A stretch of DNA of 64,000 bases, from contig FOUN01000005.1 of NCBI GenBank assembly GCA_900114885.1, positions 1-64,000 of the forward strand, in the 5' to 3' direction. Origin of the DNA: Psychrobacillus psychrodurans (GTDB lineage: Bacteria > Bacillota > Bacilli > Bacillales_A > Planococcaceae). The position numbers and the translations under genes were made by a program. Numbering within the stretch: the first letter of the stretch is position 1; the number at the start of each line of letters is the position of its first letter. Of this stretch, positions 53,983 to 63,577 are shown piece after piece. Below the pieces are notes generated by a model, which was not told where the DNA came from, made no database searches, and worked only from the letters and a program-made list of their open reading frames with translations.

Positions 53983-54552
53983 ATGCCAAGCTTACATGAG
54001 ATTTTAAAATACAATGATCACTTCGTGGAAAACAAACTATATGAACCTTTTTTAACTACCAAGTTTCCAAATAAACGTATTGTTATCTTAACTTGCATGG
54101 ATACTAGGTTAACAGAAATGCTCCCAAAATCCATGAATTTTAAAAATGGTGATGTAAAAATAGTTAAAAGTGCTGGAGCAATCATTAACCATCCATTTGG
54201 TGGAATTATGCGGAGCCTTATCGTAGCTGTTTATGAGTTACAAGCCGATGAAATATATGTAATTGGTCATCATGACTGTGGTATGAGTGCTATACAAACC
54301 GATAAAATTATGGATAAAATGATTACTCGAGGAGTAGATCCACGTGTATTAGATATCCTAAATAATTCCGGTGTGAACTTAGAAAAATGGTTAGAAGGTT
54401 TTTCTAACGTAGAAAGCAGTGTATTACATAGTGTAGAAATGATTCGAAATCATCCACTTATGCTTCCTGAAATTCCAGTTCACGGACTAATTATTGACCC
54501 TGAAACTGGTCGATTAGATTTATTGACAGACGGTAATGTCGACAAAAAATAA
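53983..54552 (+). CDS. Beta-class carbonic anhydrase (YtiB-like)
   Basis: A 189-residue zinc enzyme interconverting CO2 and bicarbonate. The zinc ligands are Cys38 (CMDTRL, with Asp40 and Arg42), His96 and Cys99 (GHHDCGM), the beta-class type II pattern. The size and motifs fit B. subtilis YtiB, which has been described as a putative carbonic anhydrase. AAAGGAGG precedes the ATG. Own promoter and terminator. Confidence 0.92.
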   Translation: MPSLHEILKYNDHFVENKLYEPFLTTKFPNKRIVILTCMDTRLTEMLPKSMNFKNGDVKIVKSAGAIINHPFGGIMRSLIVAVYELQADEIYVIGHHDCGMSAIQTDKIMDKMITRGVDPRVLDILNNSGVNLEKWLEGFSNVESSVLHSVEMIRNHPLMLPEIPVHGLIIDPETGRLDLLTDGNVDKK

Positions 54553-54586
54553 ATTATTTCCCGGGAAATCGACATGAATAGTATAA

Positions 54587-54624
54587 AAAACGTCTTATTC
54601 ATTGTTCATGAATAAGACGTTTTT
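54587..54624. terminator. Bidirectional terminator
   Basis: AAAACGTCTTATTCAT pairs with ATGAATAAGACGTTTT around TTGTTC, between the convergent carbonic anhydrase and GNAT genes. Confidence 0.9.
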
Positions 54625-54651
54625 AAATATCTCAAGTATACTCTTGCCCTT

Positions 54652-55197
54652 TCAATGCTCTTCAGTTAAGGATGCATATATATAATGATCTTGCCATTTA
54701 CCATTGATATAAAGCAGTTTTCGTAGAAGTCCCTCTTGCATGAAACCGTTTTTTTCTAAAACTTTAATAGAGCCGTTATTATGCGGAGATACATATGCTT
54801 CGATACGATTTAATTGGACGTGCTCAAATCCAAAGATTTTTACTAGGTGAACTGCTTCAGAAGCAATCCCTTTTCCAATATAAAGCTCATCCATGGAATA
54901 TCCAATAAGCCCACTTGAAAATGGCATTCTCTTAATACTGTATAGTGATACACTACCAATCATTCTTTCTGTTTGATGTTCAAAAATACCGAAGCTATAT
55001 TCTCTTTTTTCCTTCGATAACGTGAGAGATTCACGAATCTTCTCCCGTTGAACAGAAGTTGTGTAATAATCATCCCGATGCAGAGGTTCATAAACGGACC
55101 AATACATCTTATTACGATAAGTAAGATCTGCTAGGGCTGGTGCATCTTTCGTATTTAATGTTCGTAAATAGCATGTATCTCCTTCTAGATAAATCAA
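54652..55197 (-). CDS. RimJ/RimL-type GNAT acetyltransferase
   Basis: A 181-residue GNAT: CYLRTLNTKDAPALADLTYR at the N-terminus, GYSMDELYIGKGIASEAVHL (acetyl-CoA site) and HNNGSIKVLEKNGFMQEGLLRK. It resembles ribosomal-protein or small-amine acetyltransferases; the acceptor is unknown. The start codon is TTG behind GAAGGTG. It begins 6 bp after pepF ends, so the two are probably co-transcribed. Confidence 0.85.
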   Translation of the reverse strand: MIYLEGDTCYLRTLNTKDAPALADLTYRNKMYWSVYEPLHRDDYYTTSVQREKIRESLTLSKEKREYSFGIFEHQTERMIGSVSLYSIKRMPFSSGLIGYSMDELYIGKGIASEAVHLVKIFGFEHVQLNRIEAYVSPHNNGSIKVLEKNGFMQEGLLRKLLYINGKWQDHYIYASLTEEH

Positions 55198-55203
55198 ACA
55201 CCT

Positions 55204-57006
55204 TCACCCTTTTGCGTTAGTTAATTGGATAAACTCACTCACATCTTGAATACACAGATCAATACCTTTTAGCCAAAATGCTTCCTGTGTAATGTCTTCA
55301 TTTAAATGTTTCATTGCTAAATCTTCTACTGACATTACTGCTGTGTCCTGCAATAAAGCAATATATTTTTCCTCAAAGTTTGCGCCTTCGCTTATAGCTT
55401 TTGCATAAATGCTTAAAGAGAATAGGTAACCAAATGTGTAAGGGAAGTTGTAAAAAGGTACTTCCGTAATATAAAAATGCAACTTTGATGCCCAAAAGTG
55501 CGGATGTGTTGTATCTAATGCATCACCATATGCTTCTTGTTGGGCTAACTCCATTAATTCATTTAGTCGAGCAGCAGAAACAATTCCATTTTTACGTTCC
55601 TCATAAAATCTAGTTTCAAATAAGAACCTAGCATGGATATTCATAAAAAATGCTACACTACGTTGAATTTTATCTTCCAGTAAAGCAATTTTTTCATCAT
55701 CTGTTTTTGCTTCTTTTACTGCAGCATCCGCTACAATCATTTCGGCAAATGTAGAGGCAGTTTCAGCAACACCCATTGCATATTGACGATTCATCCAGTG
55801 TACTGGTCTTAAAGCGTATGAATGGAAGGCGTGACCTAATTCATGAGCTAATGTAGAGACATTGGACATTGATCCACTATACGTCATGAAAATACGTGAT
55901 TCCTCTGATACAGGCATTCCTGTACAAAATCCTCCCGGACGTTTGTTTGGACGGTCCTCTGCCTCTATCCAACCCCTTTCAAATGCATTTCTTGAAAATG
56001 ATTCTAATTTCGGTCCAAATTCTTTAAAATGCTTTAATATAAACTCCGCACCTTGTTGATAATCCATTTTCTCTGTAGAAGTACTAACTGGTGCATCTAA
56101 GTCATACCAATGCATTTGTTTTTCGCCTAGCATTGCCGATTTTTTATTTAAGTATTCTACGAATGGAGCTTTATTTTTCGAGATAGCACCCCACATTGCA
56201 TTTAGTGTTTCTTCTTTCATGCGATTAATATGAAGAGGCTCCTCTAAAACTGAATCCCATCCTCTTTTTTCGTAAATTGCAAGACGGAAGCCTGCAATAT
56301 GATTTAGTGTTTTCGCAAAGAACTCCTCTTTATCTGTCCAAGCAGCTTCTAACGCTTCAAATGACTCTTTACGAATCATTGCATCCTCGTGGGAACTAAG
56401 ATTATTTGCTTGACCAACCGACATTTCTTTTTGTTCACCGTCTATAGTAAGTTTAATGCGAATATCACCGACTAGTAAATCATAAAGTTGACCCCATGAA
56501 TGATAGCCATCCACTCCAAGTGTCGTAATCATGTCTTCCTCTTTTTCAGAGAGCATTCGCTTTGCTTCATCTCTCCATTCATTTAACACAAATGCAAAAG
56601 GAGAGAGTTCAGTCGTTTGAAGCAGTTCCTCCCACACAGTTTCCTTCGTTTTACTTAGCACTTGTTGAATGGTTAGCATTTGAGAAGAGAACTTAGCGTA
56701 TAGCGATCCTACCTCTCCCTGTAACAATGCTGCCTGCTTATCCGTTGTATCCTGTGCTAAAAAACACCCAATTACTGCTCCACCCTCTGATAAATTAGTT
56801 GCTATATCTTTTAGCTCATTAACCATTTTCTCGATATTTGAGACATCGGCAATAGATGTTGGTGAATCAAAGTCTTTTAGTTTAGTTTCAAAGCTGCTTA
56901 GCTTTTCTTTTACTTTATCCAGATGGCTTCTTAGAGATGGTGAGTTACTTCCCCCTTCAAAAAAGCGATCGAGATCCCAGACAACCGGATAAGTTTGTTC
57001 AATCAT
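55204..57006 (-). CDS. pepF: Oligoendopeptidase, M3 family (PepF type)
   Basis: A 600-residue zinc metallopeptidase that cuts oligopeptides in the cytoplasm. The active site LAHELGHAFHSYAL lies near 385-397 with a downstream Glu in ETASTFAEM. N-terminal Oligoendopeptidase F domain (about 110-180) and the long helical M3 domain are evident. AGGAGG precedes the ATG. Together with AmpS and the Opp importer it fits use of external peptides. Symbol given for the family type. Confidence 0.92.
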   Translation of the reverse strand: MIEQTYPVVWDLDRFFEGGSNSPSLRSHLDKVKEKLSSFETKLKDFDSPTSIADVSNIEKMVNELKDIATNLSEGGAVIGCFLAQDTTDKQAALLQGEVGSLYAKFSSQMLTIQQVLSKTKETVWEELLQTTELSPFAFVLNEWRDEAKRMLSEKEEDMITTLGVDGYHSWGQLYDLLVGDIRIKLTIDGEQKEMSVGQANNLSSHEDAMIRKESFEALEAAWTDKEEFFAKTLNHIAGFRLAIYEKRGWDSVLEEPLHINRMKEETLNAMWGAISKNKAPFVEYLNKKSAMLGEKQMHWYDLDAPVSTSTEKMDYQQGAEFILKHFKEFGPKLESFSRNAFERGWIEAEDRPNKRPGGFCTGMPVSEESRIFMTYSGSMSNVSTLAHELGHAFHSYALRPVHWMNRQYAMGVAETASTFAEMIVADAAVKEAKTDDEKIALLEDKIQRSVAFFMNIHARFLFETRFYEERKNGIVSAARLNELMELAQQEAYGDALDTTHPHFWASKLHFYITEVPFYNFPYTFGYLFSLSIYAKAISEGANFEEKYIALLQDTAVMSVEDLAMKHLNEDITQEAFWLKGIDLCIQDVSEFIQLTNAKG

Positions 57007-57163
57007 CTAAATATTCCTCCTATATTGACAATTATTTTAGAATTCTAGTATATCATGTTTTTCTAATACAGATTGTTTGATTTTCGTCACATAACATTCA
57101 TAATTCTAATTTGTTGTTGCTATATATCAAAGGTATACTTATTAAATAGAAGGAGGCAGCTGA

Positions 57164-57892
57164 ATGTTTAAAATAATCCTTTTAATGTTATTTTTTATAT
57201 CTACTGTAATTGTTAAACTATTATCTATTTTACTACCCATAAATGGTCAAACTAGTGGCGAAATATTCAACAGACTTCCCGTATTTTTTACTCCAGCAAA
57301 TTATGTGTTTTACATATGGATTGTTATTTTTATATTATTAGCTTGGTGGATTTGGAATATTATGAAGGATTATAAATCTTCTCGTCCTATACCTACGAAG
57401 CGTATTCTATTAGACGGAATAGCCTCTGTGATATATATTTTATGTATATTAAGCTGGCATTACGAACTGTTTGGATACACTTTTGGTTTTCTCACAGTCT
57501 TACTAAGCTGCTTGTTTAAATTGTATCTAACCTATCCTTTAGATGATTTAAGTCGAAAAAATCGATTGCCAATTTCCTTCCTTTTAGGTTGGACATTTAT
57601 CAGTTTCTTCACAAACCTATCTTATCTCCTAACGTTTTATGAATTTGATGGATTTGGCATGACAAAATCACTTTGGGGAGTTATTTTCTTAACCATCGCG
57701 ACAGCTATAGCTCTTCATTTTCGTTATCATTATTTCGACCGTTTTATGCCAATTGTTTTTATCTGGACTTTCATTGGAGTTGCAATTCACCACAACTTTA
57801 GCGAACTACTCCTAACCGCAGCATCCATTTTTCTAAGCTGCGTCCTAATCGTGGGGATTATATTCTTTAAGAAAAGCACAAGACCCCTTTAA
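57164..57892 (+). CDS. TspO/MBR-related tryptophan-rich membrane protein
   Basis: A 242-residue protein with about seven helices. FFTPANYVFYIWIVIFILLAWWIW matches the TspO/tryptophan-rich sensory signature (TPAGYVFSIWGLIY-like), and the aromatic-rich helices fit. It is longer than classic TspO (about 155 residues), so it belongs to the larger Firmicutes group. TspO proteins bind porphyrins or sterols; the role here is unknown. AGGAGG precedes the ATG. Single gene with the copy-3 palindromic terminator behind it. Confidence 0.75.
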   Translation: MFKIILLMLFFISTVIVKLLSILLPINGQTSGEIFNRLPVFFTPANYVFYIWIVIFILLAWWIWNIMKDYKSSRPIPTKRILLDGIASVIYILCILSWHYELFGYTFGFLTVLLSCLFKLYLTYPLDDLSRKNRLPISFLLGWTFISFFTNLSYLLTFYEFDGFGMTKSLWGVIFLTIATAIALHFRYHYFDRFMPIVFIWTFIGVAIHHNFSELLLTAASIFLSCVLIVGIIFFKKSTRPL

Positions 57893-57907
57893 AGTTAAAA
57901 CTTTTTA

Positions 57908-57981
57908 GGGATGCATAGTTGTGACAGACATCACAACTATGCATCCCTTTTTTTGTTAATATTATGACGTATTGCCTGTCC
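57908..57981 (+). repeat. Palindromic terminator repeat, copy 3
   Basis: GGGATGCATAGTTGTGA (57908-57924) pairs perfectly with 57931-57947, followed by seven T residues and, 24 bp later, TTGCCTGTCC (57972-57981). It starts 16 bp after the TspO-like gene and should terminate it. Confidence 0.8.
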
Positions 57982-57989
57982 GCCACTCT

Positions 57990-58045
57990 CCTAAAACTTC
58001 AACGCCCACGGAAATCCGCAGTATGTTAATCCATATTCTTAATTT
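57990..58045. repeat. Short remnant of the interspersed GC-rich repeat
   Basis: ACGGAAATCCGCAGTATGTTAATCC resembles the 3' end of the 25.9-kb element (CGGAAATCAGTAGCATTATT). Only this end is left. Confidence 0.45.
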
Positions 58046-58085
58046 AAAAAAAGCCTTCGAAAAAGTAAATTTCGAAGGCGTTTTG
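58046..58085 (-). terminator. Terminator after map
   Basis: On the minus strand GCCTTCGAAA pairs with TTTCGAAGGC and ends in seven T residues; the 5' arm starts at about the map stop. Confidence 0.9.
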
Positions 58086-58087
58086 TT

Positions 58088-58855
<768 letters not shown>

Positions 58856-58884
58856 TCACTAAATGTACTCTAATCATATCATAT

Positions 58885-59466
58885 TTAGTGAGAATTCGGC
58901 AGTGCAAGGCGCGGAGCTTTAACAAATAAAATGGAACAAATGAAAGCAGCAATTAAAAATACAGGAATCATATAAGTAGAATTATAGATTAATGAATACA
59001 AAATGACGTTTTGATCGCCAGCAAATTCACCAAAGAATAGAATACCTGAAGTCACATGTGCTAAATAACGAAGAAAAGCAGCTATTAATGCTCCTAAGAC
59101 AACCGCTGTAATCATTTTCACTTTATCTTTTTGTTCAAATGCCTGTAAAAATGCAGGTCTTAAAAACCCAGCGAACCCTGCAACCATAAAGGCGATGAAA
59201 TAATCAATTGCAACCTGTGCAATAACTATTTCAAATGATAATGGCGCTGCATAAAATCGCCCTGTTACCACTTGTAGCACACCTATTAAAAATCCAGTAG
59301 CAAGACCTGCAACTATACCACGACGAAAGGCCATTAAAATAACAGGTACAAGTACGAATGTTACGGAGCCGCCCTGTGGCATTCCAAAGCCAATCATATC
59401 TAAAACATATCCTAACGCCGCAAAAATAGCGATTTCCATTAATATTAATACACGTTGATTTTTCAT
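58885..59466 (-). CDS. thiT: Thiamine ECF transporter substrate-binding subunit ThiT
   Basis: A 193-residue six-helix membrane protein of the ThiT (YuaJ) family, the S-component that binds thiamine and works with the shared EcfAA'T module. Conserved parts are MEIAIFAALGYVLDMI, GGSVTFVLVPVILMAFRRG and GRFYAAPLSFEI, and YNSTYMIPVFL near the C-terminus. The ATG at 59466 follows AAAGGGGAT and gives the family start. A TPP riboswitch and terminator lie upstream, confirming thiamine control. ECF ATPase genes are not in the window. Confidence 0.96.
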   Translation of the reverse strand: MKNQRVLILMEIAIFAALGYVLDMIGFGMPQGGSVTFVLVPVILMAFRRGIVAGLATGFLIGVLQVVTGRFYAAPLSFEIVIAQVAIDYFIAFMVAGFAGFLRPAFLQAFEQKDKVKMITAVVLGALIAAFLRYLAHVTSGILFFGEFAGDQNVILYSLIYNSTYMIPVFLIAAFICSILFVKAPRLALPNSH

Positions 59467-59488
59467 GACAATCCCCTTTTTTGACCAC

Positions 59489-59521
59489 AAAAAAACGACC
59501 CCGGGATAGACCCAGACATCG
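59489..59521 (-). terminator. Terminator of the TPP riboswitch
   Basis: On the minus strand an imperfect stem of about 10 bp (CGATGTCTGGG with CCCGGGGTCG, one bulged base and G-U pairs) is followed by seven T residues. Located between the TPP aptamer and thiT, it is the likely expression platform. Confidence 0.7.
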
Positions 59522-59540
59522 CGCGATTGTCAGTTTCCAT

Positions 59541-59615
59541 CCACATCCCTACGCAAGCACTAACTTACAGGTTCAAAGGGTACTATCTCAGCCACTATTG
59601 TGGCGCCCCTTGTGG
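59541..59615 (-). ncRNA. TPP riboswitch aptamer
   Basis: The minus strand carries the conserved THI-box core: GGGGCGCC, then GGCTGAGA, ACCCTTTGAACCTG and GCGTAGGGA, closed by CCACA/TGTGG. TPP binding favours the downstream terminator and lowers thiT transcription. Confidence 0.97.
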
Positions 59616-59726
59616 TTTGAATTATTTAGTTCGAATTCATTGTATCTGAATAAAATGCCTAATGCAACCTTATTTGTTTCATTTGTTATACTAATGAAAT
59701 AAATATATGCAAAAGGAGATGTTCAC

Positions 59727-60791
59727 ATGATTACATTACTAAAAGATCTGGTACGTATCAAAAGTGACACAATCGAAAGTGCAAATAATGCTTTATTATT
59801 CTGTGAAAGTTGGCTAGAAAAACGTGGAATTCATACAACTGTCTTACAGCATGAGGGAAAATTGATGCTAGTGGCAGAAATAGGAATTGGTGATGAATGT
59901 ATGATTTGGAATGGGCATGTAGATGTTGTTCCAGGTAACCCAGAGCAATTCGAGCCATTTATAGAAGGTGATCTTTTATATGGTCGAGGAACTGCTGATA
60001 TGAAAGCAGGAGTTGCTGCGATGATGCAAGCTTTTTACGAGCTTTCTAAAGAATCTAAAAGTCTTACTAAAAAAATTCAGCTTCATATTGTAACGGATGA
60101 GGAAACCGACGGTAAAACTACCAAGTTTTTAGTTGATCAAGGATATACTGGTGACTTTGTTATATGCGGCGAGCCTACCCACCTCCAAATTGGTTTACAG
60201 GCAAAAGGAATTATTCAGTTTGATGTAATACTGAAAGGTAAACCTAGTCATGGTAGCCGTCCATGGGAAGGAAAAAATGCAATTGAGCAAGCTTTTCTGT
60301 TTGACCAACAGCTACGCACTCTCTCTTTTTTAACTGCAAGCAATGAGTTCTATGATTATCCTTCCTTAAACTTGGCGAAAATACAAGCAGGTGATCGCTA
60401 TAACGTTGTTCCCGATGAATGCATAATAAGCTATGATCTTCGTTTTGTTCCTGGACAGAATATGCAGAGTATTACTTCAGAGATTAAAAAGTTGGCAGAG
60501 AAATTCCCTAAAAGTGAATTTAAGATTCAAGCGACTGCTCCTGCAGTAACTACTGAAGCCATTAATCCTTTTATCGAACGTATTGCACATGTTACTTCAC
60601 AGTTCATCGGAAAACCTGCTGTATTATTTGGGCAGCATGGAGCTGCCGATGCTCGCTTCTACGCGGAAGCTGGAGCAGGTGCAATTGAGTTTGGACCAAG
60701 TGGAGGGGATTGGCATGGTGTAAAAGAATATGTATCTATTTCCTCTCTGGAAAATTACAAGAATATTTTAGTTTCCTTATTTAAGAAATGA
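59727..60791 (+). CDS. M20 family metallopeptidase (ArgE/DapE type)
   Basis: A 354-residue zinc amidohydrolase. Motifs: NGHVDVVPG (His and Asp), GRGTADMKAGVAAM (bridging Asp), VTDEETDG (catalytic Glu and ligand Glu), then FGQHGAADARFYAEAGAGAIEFGPSG. The group includes acetylornithine and succinyl-diaminopimelate deacetylases and dipeptidases; the substrate is not clear. AAAGGAG precedes the ATG. Monocistronic, after the thiT riboswitch. Confidence 0.9.
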   Translation: MITLLKDLVRIKSDTIESANNALLFCESWLEKRGIHTTVLQHEGKLMLVAEIGIGDECMIWNGHVDVVPGNPEQFEPFIEGDLLYGRGTADMKAGVAAMMQAFYELSKESKSLTKKIQLHIVTDEETDGKTTKFLVDQGYTGDFVICGEPTHLQIGLQAKGIIQFDVILKGKPSHGSRPWEGKNAIEQAFLFDQQLRTLSFLTASNEFYDYPSLNLAKIQAGDRYNVVPDECIISYDLRFVPGQNMQSITSEIKKLAEKFPKSEFKIQATAPAVTTEAINPFIERIAHVTSQFIGKPAVLFGQHGAADARFYAEAGAGAIEFGPSGGDWHGVKEYVSISSLENYKNILVSLFKK

Positions 60792-60842
60792 AACATATAG
60801 CTGAGTATTTCGTTAAAAATTGAGGAAAGGAGGTTGAATAGA

Positions 60843-61175
60843 CTGGATAACCCTAAAATTTTATCAGCACTTTCTTATTTTAGTGTATTGTTTGCTCCTT
60901 TTTTATTGCCTATTATTGTTTATTTTGTATCACAAGATTCTAATGTAAAATATCATGCGAAAAAATCATTAATTTCCCACATTATACCTGTAATATTGTT
61001 AATAATTTTATTCATTAGTGTTTTTACAAGCTTCACCCCCGTTGCATCTGGATTTAATGAACAACCTTCCCTATGGATGGCTGCCGGACCTTTAATACTT
61101 ATCGCAATTTACATGCTCGTATATGTAATAGTAATGATTTGGAATATAGTCCAAGGCATTAAAGTTTTACGATAA
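60843..61175 (+). CDS. DUF4870 family membrane protein
   Basis: A protein of 110 (or 113) residues with three likely helices, resembling DUF4870 (ALSYFSVLFAPFLLPIIVYF, then VKYHAKKSLISHI). The strong site AAAGGAGG is followed immediately by an in-frame TTG (60834), too close to be used normally, and by an in-frame CTG (60843) at the ideal distance of nine bases. I choose CTG tentatively; there is no ATG or GTG near. Function unknown. Confidence 0.75.
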   Translation: MDNPKILSALSYFSVLFAPFLLPIIVYFVSQDSNVKYHAKKSLISHIIPVILLIILFISVFTSFTPVASGFNEQPSLWMAAGPLILIAIYMLVYVIVMIWNIVQGIKVLR

Positions 61176-61244
61176 AGAGAGAGTTTATGTATTGGAGTTT
61201 GAGGGTACATAACTATTAATATCGAAAGCCAAGGAGCGATACCG

Positions 61245-61343
61245 ATGAAAGTAAAAAACCTAGTCAAAACAGCAATTAAATTGGCACCAATTGTTTATCC
61301 TATTATACGTAAAGTCATAAAATCTAAAAAAAATGTACGTTAA
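61245..61343 (+). CDS. 32-residue cationic amphipathic peptide
   Basis: A tiny gene: ATG at 61245 six bases behind AAGGAG, 32 residues, then a strong terminator one base after the stop. The product is basic and hydrophobic (KNLVKTAIKLAPIVYPII, ending VIKSKKNVR), with about ten lysines or arginines and no acidic residue. It could be a small membrane-active protein, a cationic peptide or a regulator; I recognise no family. Confidence 0.6.
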   Translation: MKVKNLVKTAIKLAPIVYPIIRKVIKSKKNVR

Positions 61344-61380
61344 AAAGCTGTCCTCTTTTGATTTGGAGGACAGCTTTTTT
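61344..61380 (+). terminator. Terminator after the cationic peptide gene
   Basis: AAAAAGCTGTCCTC pairs with GAGGACAGCTTTTTT around TTTTGATTTG. Confidence 0.93.
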
Positions 61381-61461
61381 AGGTTCGCACAACATTCATC
61401 AACTTATTCAAAACATTGGGTAAGGTCCAAATTCTTATGAACAACTAAGTCATTCAAAATA

Positions 61462-62331
61462 CTAAATTAATGGCTTCATTTCTGATAAAGAATAGTATTG
61501 GTCCATTTCAACTGATTTTGAAACAGGAGATTTCTCTTGTTCTTTAGATGCATTCAAAATTTGTTCAAAAGTAAGCGGATTAGGTGTTGGCAATTCGTTA
61601 TGTGTAACTACTAATCCACTGTTGTATTGCGAAAAGAATGCATTTGCCATTATACGGTATCCTTCCATCGTTGGATGGACGTCTGCGGGATTTGGTAATA
61701 ACTTAGTAGCATTTACACCGAATGGTTCTTCCACAGACACATATGTCGCACCATTGACCTCAGACTCCGATTTTAAAATTGTATGCAATCGGTCTAGCTC
61801 TTTTTTTATGCCTTCCTTTTGAGATGCTCTCACATGAGGATAGGCAAAATAATAACCCATTACATAAATTTTGGCTTTTGGTGCGATTGCCTGTACCTCT
61901 TTAATAATCTGCTCTATATTTTTTCGTACATTATTTAATGCAAAATCAGCATGGAGTTGCTGATAAGCAATAGAACCACTTGATGAATTCACTTGCACCA
62001 TTTGCAGTAAGTCATTGGCTCCCGCTGATATTGTGACTAATGTAGCGTTTTTCAACGCTTTCTTTGCTTCGTCCGTTTGAACCTTAGTAAGCACATCTGC
62101 AGTTGTATAACCTGGGAATGCCAACGCTTTTGAATAAAATGCAAGTTGACCAGTCCTAGTTAGCTTCTGTGCTATTAAATCTGTATAGCCGGTATCTATA
62201 GCTCGATTCGGTGTTTGTCCTGCTGCTAGGGAATCTCCAATCGCAATATAAACTTCGGAGCCCTTGGCATTTACTGTGATAGTTCCAAATGAAACAACTA
62301 GAATAATTAAAGTACAGACCCATTTTTTCAA
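61462..62331 (-). CDS. Secreted SGNH/GDSL hydrolase
   Basis: A 289-residue exported esterase/lipase-like protein. A signal peptide (KKWVCTLIILVVSFGTITVNA) is followed by block I with the nucleophile AIGDSLAAGQ, then SAGANDLLQM (Gly-x-Asn block) and DVHPTMEGY with catalytic Asp and His. The TTG at 62331, nine bases after AAGGAG, is preferred to an upstream ATG that lies inside the previous gene and spoils the signal peptide. It follows the second ampS by 13 bp. Substrate unknown. Confidence 0.9.
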   Translation of the reverse strand: MKKWVCTLIILVVSFGTITVNAKGSEVYIAIGDSLAAGQTPNRAIDTGYTDLIAQKLTRTGQLAFYSKALAFPGYTTADVLTKVQTDEAKKALKNATLVTISAGANDLLQMVQVNSSSGSIAYQQLHADFALNNVRKNIEQIIKEVQAIAPKAKIYVMGYYFAYPHVRASQKEGIKKELDRLHTILKSESEVNGATYVSVEEPFGVNATKLLPNPADVHPTMEGYRIMANAFFSQYNSGLVVTHNELPTPNPLTFEQILNASKEQEKSPVSKSVEMDQYYSLSEMKPLI

Positions 62332-62344
62332 GCTGACCAACTCC

Positions 62345-63577
62345 TTAAAAAGCCCATGCACCTTTTATGAATATAGGCTCCATTGTTCCATCTGCTAGTT
62401 CTCCCATAATGTCCATGTCCCCGCTACCTATCATAAAGTCTTCATGTACAATGGATGTGTTAATACCCATTTGTTCTAATTCACTTTGAGTTAAACCACG
62501 AGCACCCTCAACACATGTAGGATATGCTTCCCCTATAGCAAAATGGTTAGAGGCATTTTCATCAAATAATGTATTAAAGAATAATACATTTGAAGCGGAA
62601 ATAGGTGATTTATGTGGCACTAAAGCTATTTCTCCTAAATACTTCGCTCCATCATCTGTTCCAATAAGCTCTTGTAATAGCTTCTCACCAGTAGCAGCTT
62701 TTATAGAAGTAATCTTTCCATTTTCAAAAGTCAGAGTAAAATCATCTATTACATTTCCCTGATAGACGAAAGGCTTTGTATTTTTCACATAGCCATTTAC
62801 TCCTGTTTTAAGTGGTGCAGTATATACTTCTTCTGTTGGCATATTAGCAATGAACGGAACGTTTTGACCATTTTTACTTGCTCCTGACATCCAAATATGT
62901 TCTTTCGGAAGTTCAACTTGAATATCTGTTCCTTCTGCTTTATAGTGCAGCTTTTTAAAGCGCTTATTATTTAGTAGAGTTGCTCTACTTTCAAGGTTAT
63001 CAATATGTTCTTTCCACTTTTGAACTGCTGTTCCTTCTCCTATGCGTACAACCTGGAATATTAACTCCCAAAGTGCTTGCATTTGTTCCTCTGGCTTTAG
63101 GTTTGGATATACCTTTGCAGCCCATTTTTCTGAAGGCATTGCAACGATAGACCAAGTAATAACATCATTCATAACTGCTTTACGATAATTCTCTAACGCT
63201 TTGCCACTTGCCTTTTGAAAGCTAGATATACGGTCAATCGAAACACCTTCTAATAAGTCTGGGTTATCTGCATCAATCCATAATAATGCACCTTTATTTT
63301 CGATTAGTTCATCACGCTGCATAGCAGCCCATTTAGGAAATTCATTGAACGCTTCATCAGGTGCATAATCATAAAATGCACGTGCATTTACTTCATCTGT
63401 ATAGTTTACGTCAACTCGTTTCGCGCCAGCCTCATACGCTTTTTTCACTATTAACCGTGTAAAATCGATTGTGTCCGTTGTCGTATTTATAAGTAGTGGT
63501 TGGTTTGGCTGTATATTCAGACCAACCTTTACTACTAATTCTGCATACTCTTCAAGCTTTTGTTGAAAATCCATCAT
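62345..63577 (-). CDS. Aminopeptidase, M29 family (AmpS paralogue)
   Basis: A 410-residue M29 aminopeptidase closely related to the one at 50866-52098: the same length and motif order (NIQPNQPLLI, NMPTEEVYTAPLKTGVNGY, LFDENASNHFAIGEAYP, HEDFMIGS, ending GAWAF). The start follows AAGGGG and shares its first base with the stop of the helicase gene (TAATG), so translation is coupled. Likely an in-genome duplicate with a slightly different peptide preference. Confidence 0.93.
   Translation of the reverse strand: MMDFQQKLEEYAELVVKVGLNIQPNQPLLINTTTDTIDFTRLIVKKAYEAGAKRVDVNYTDEVNARAFYDYAPDEAFNEFPKWAAMQRDELIENKGALLWIDADNPDLLEGVSIDRISSFQKASGKALENYRKAVMNDVITWSIVAMPSEKWAAKVYPNLKPEEQMQALWELIFQVVRIGEGTAVQKWKEHIDNLESRATLLNNKRFKKLHYKAEGTDIQVELPKEHIWMSGASKNGQNVPFIANMPTEEVYTAPLKTGVNGYVKNTKPFVYQGNVIDDFTLTFENGKITSIKAATGEKLLQELIGTDDGAKYLGEIALVPHKSPISASNVLFFNTLFDENASNHFAIGEAYPTCVEGARGLTQSELEQMGINTSIVHEDFMIGSGDMDIMGELADGTMEPIFIKGAWAF

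Noticed and set aside
59481-59702. 73-codon plus-strand frame upstream of the M20 gene
   Set aside because: It is antisense to the TPP riboswitch and its terminator, which explain the sequence.
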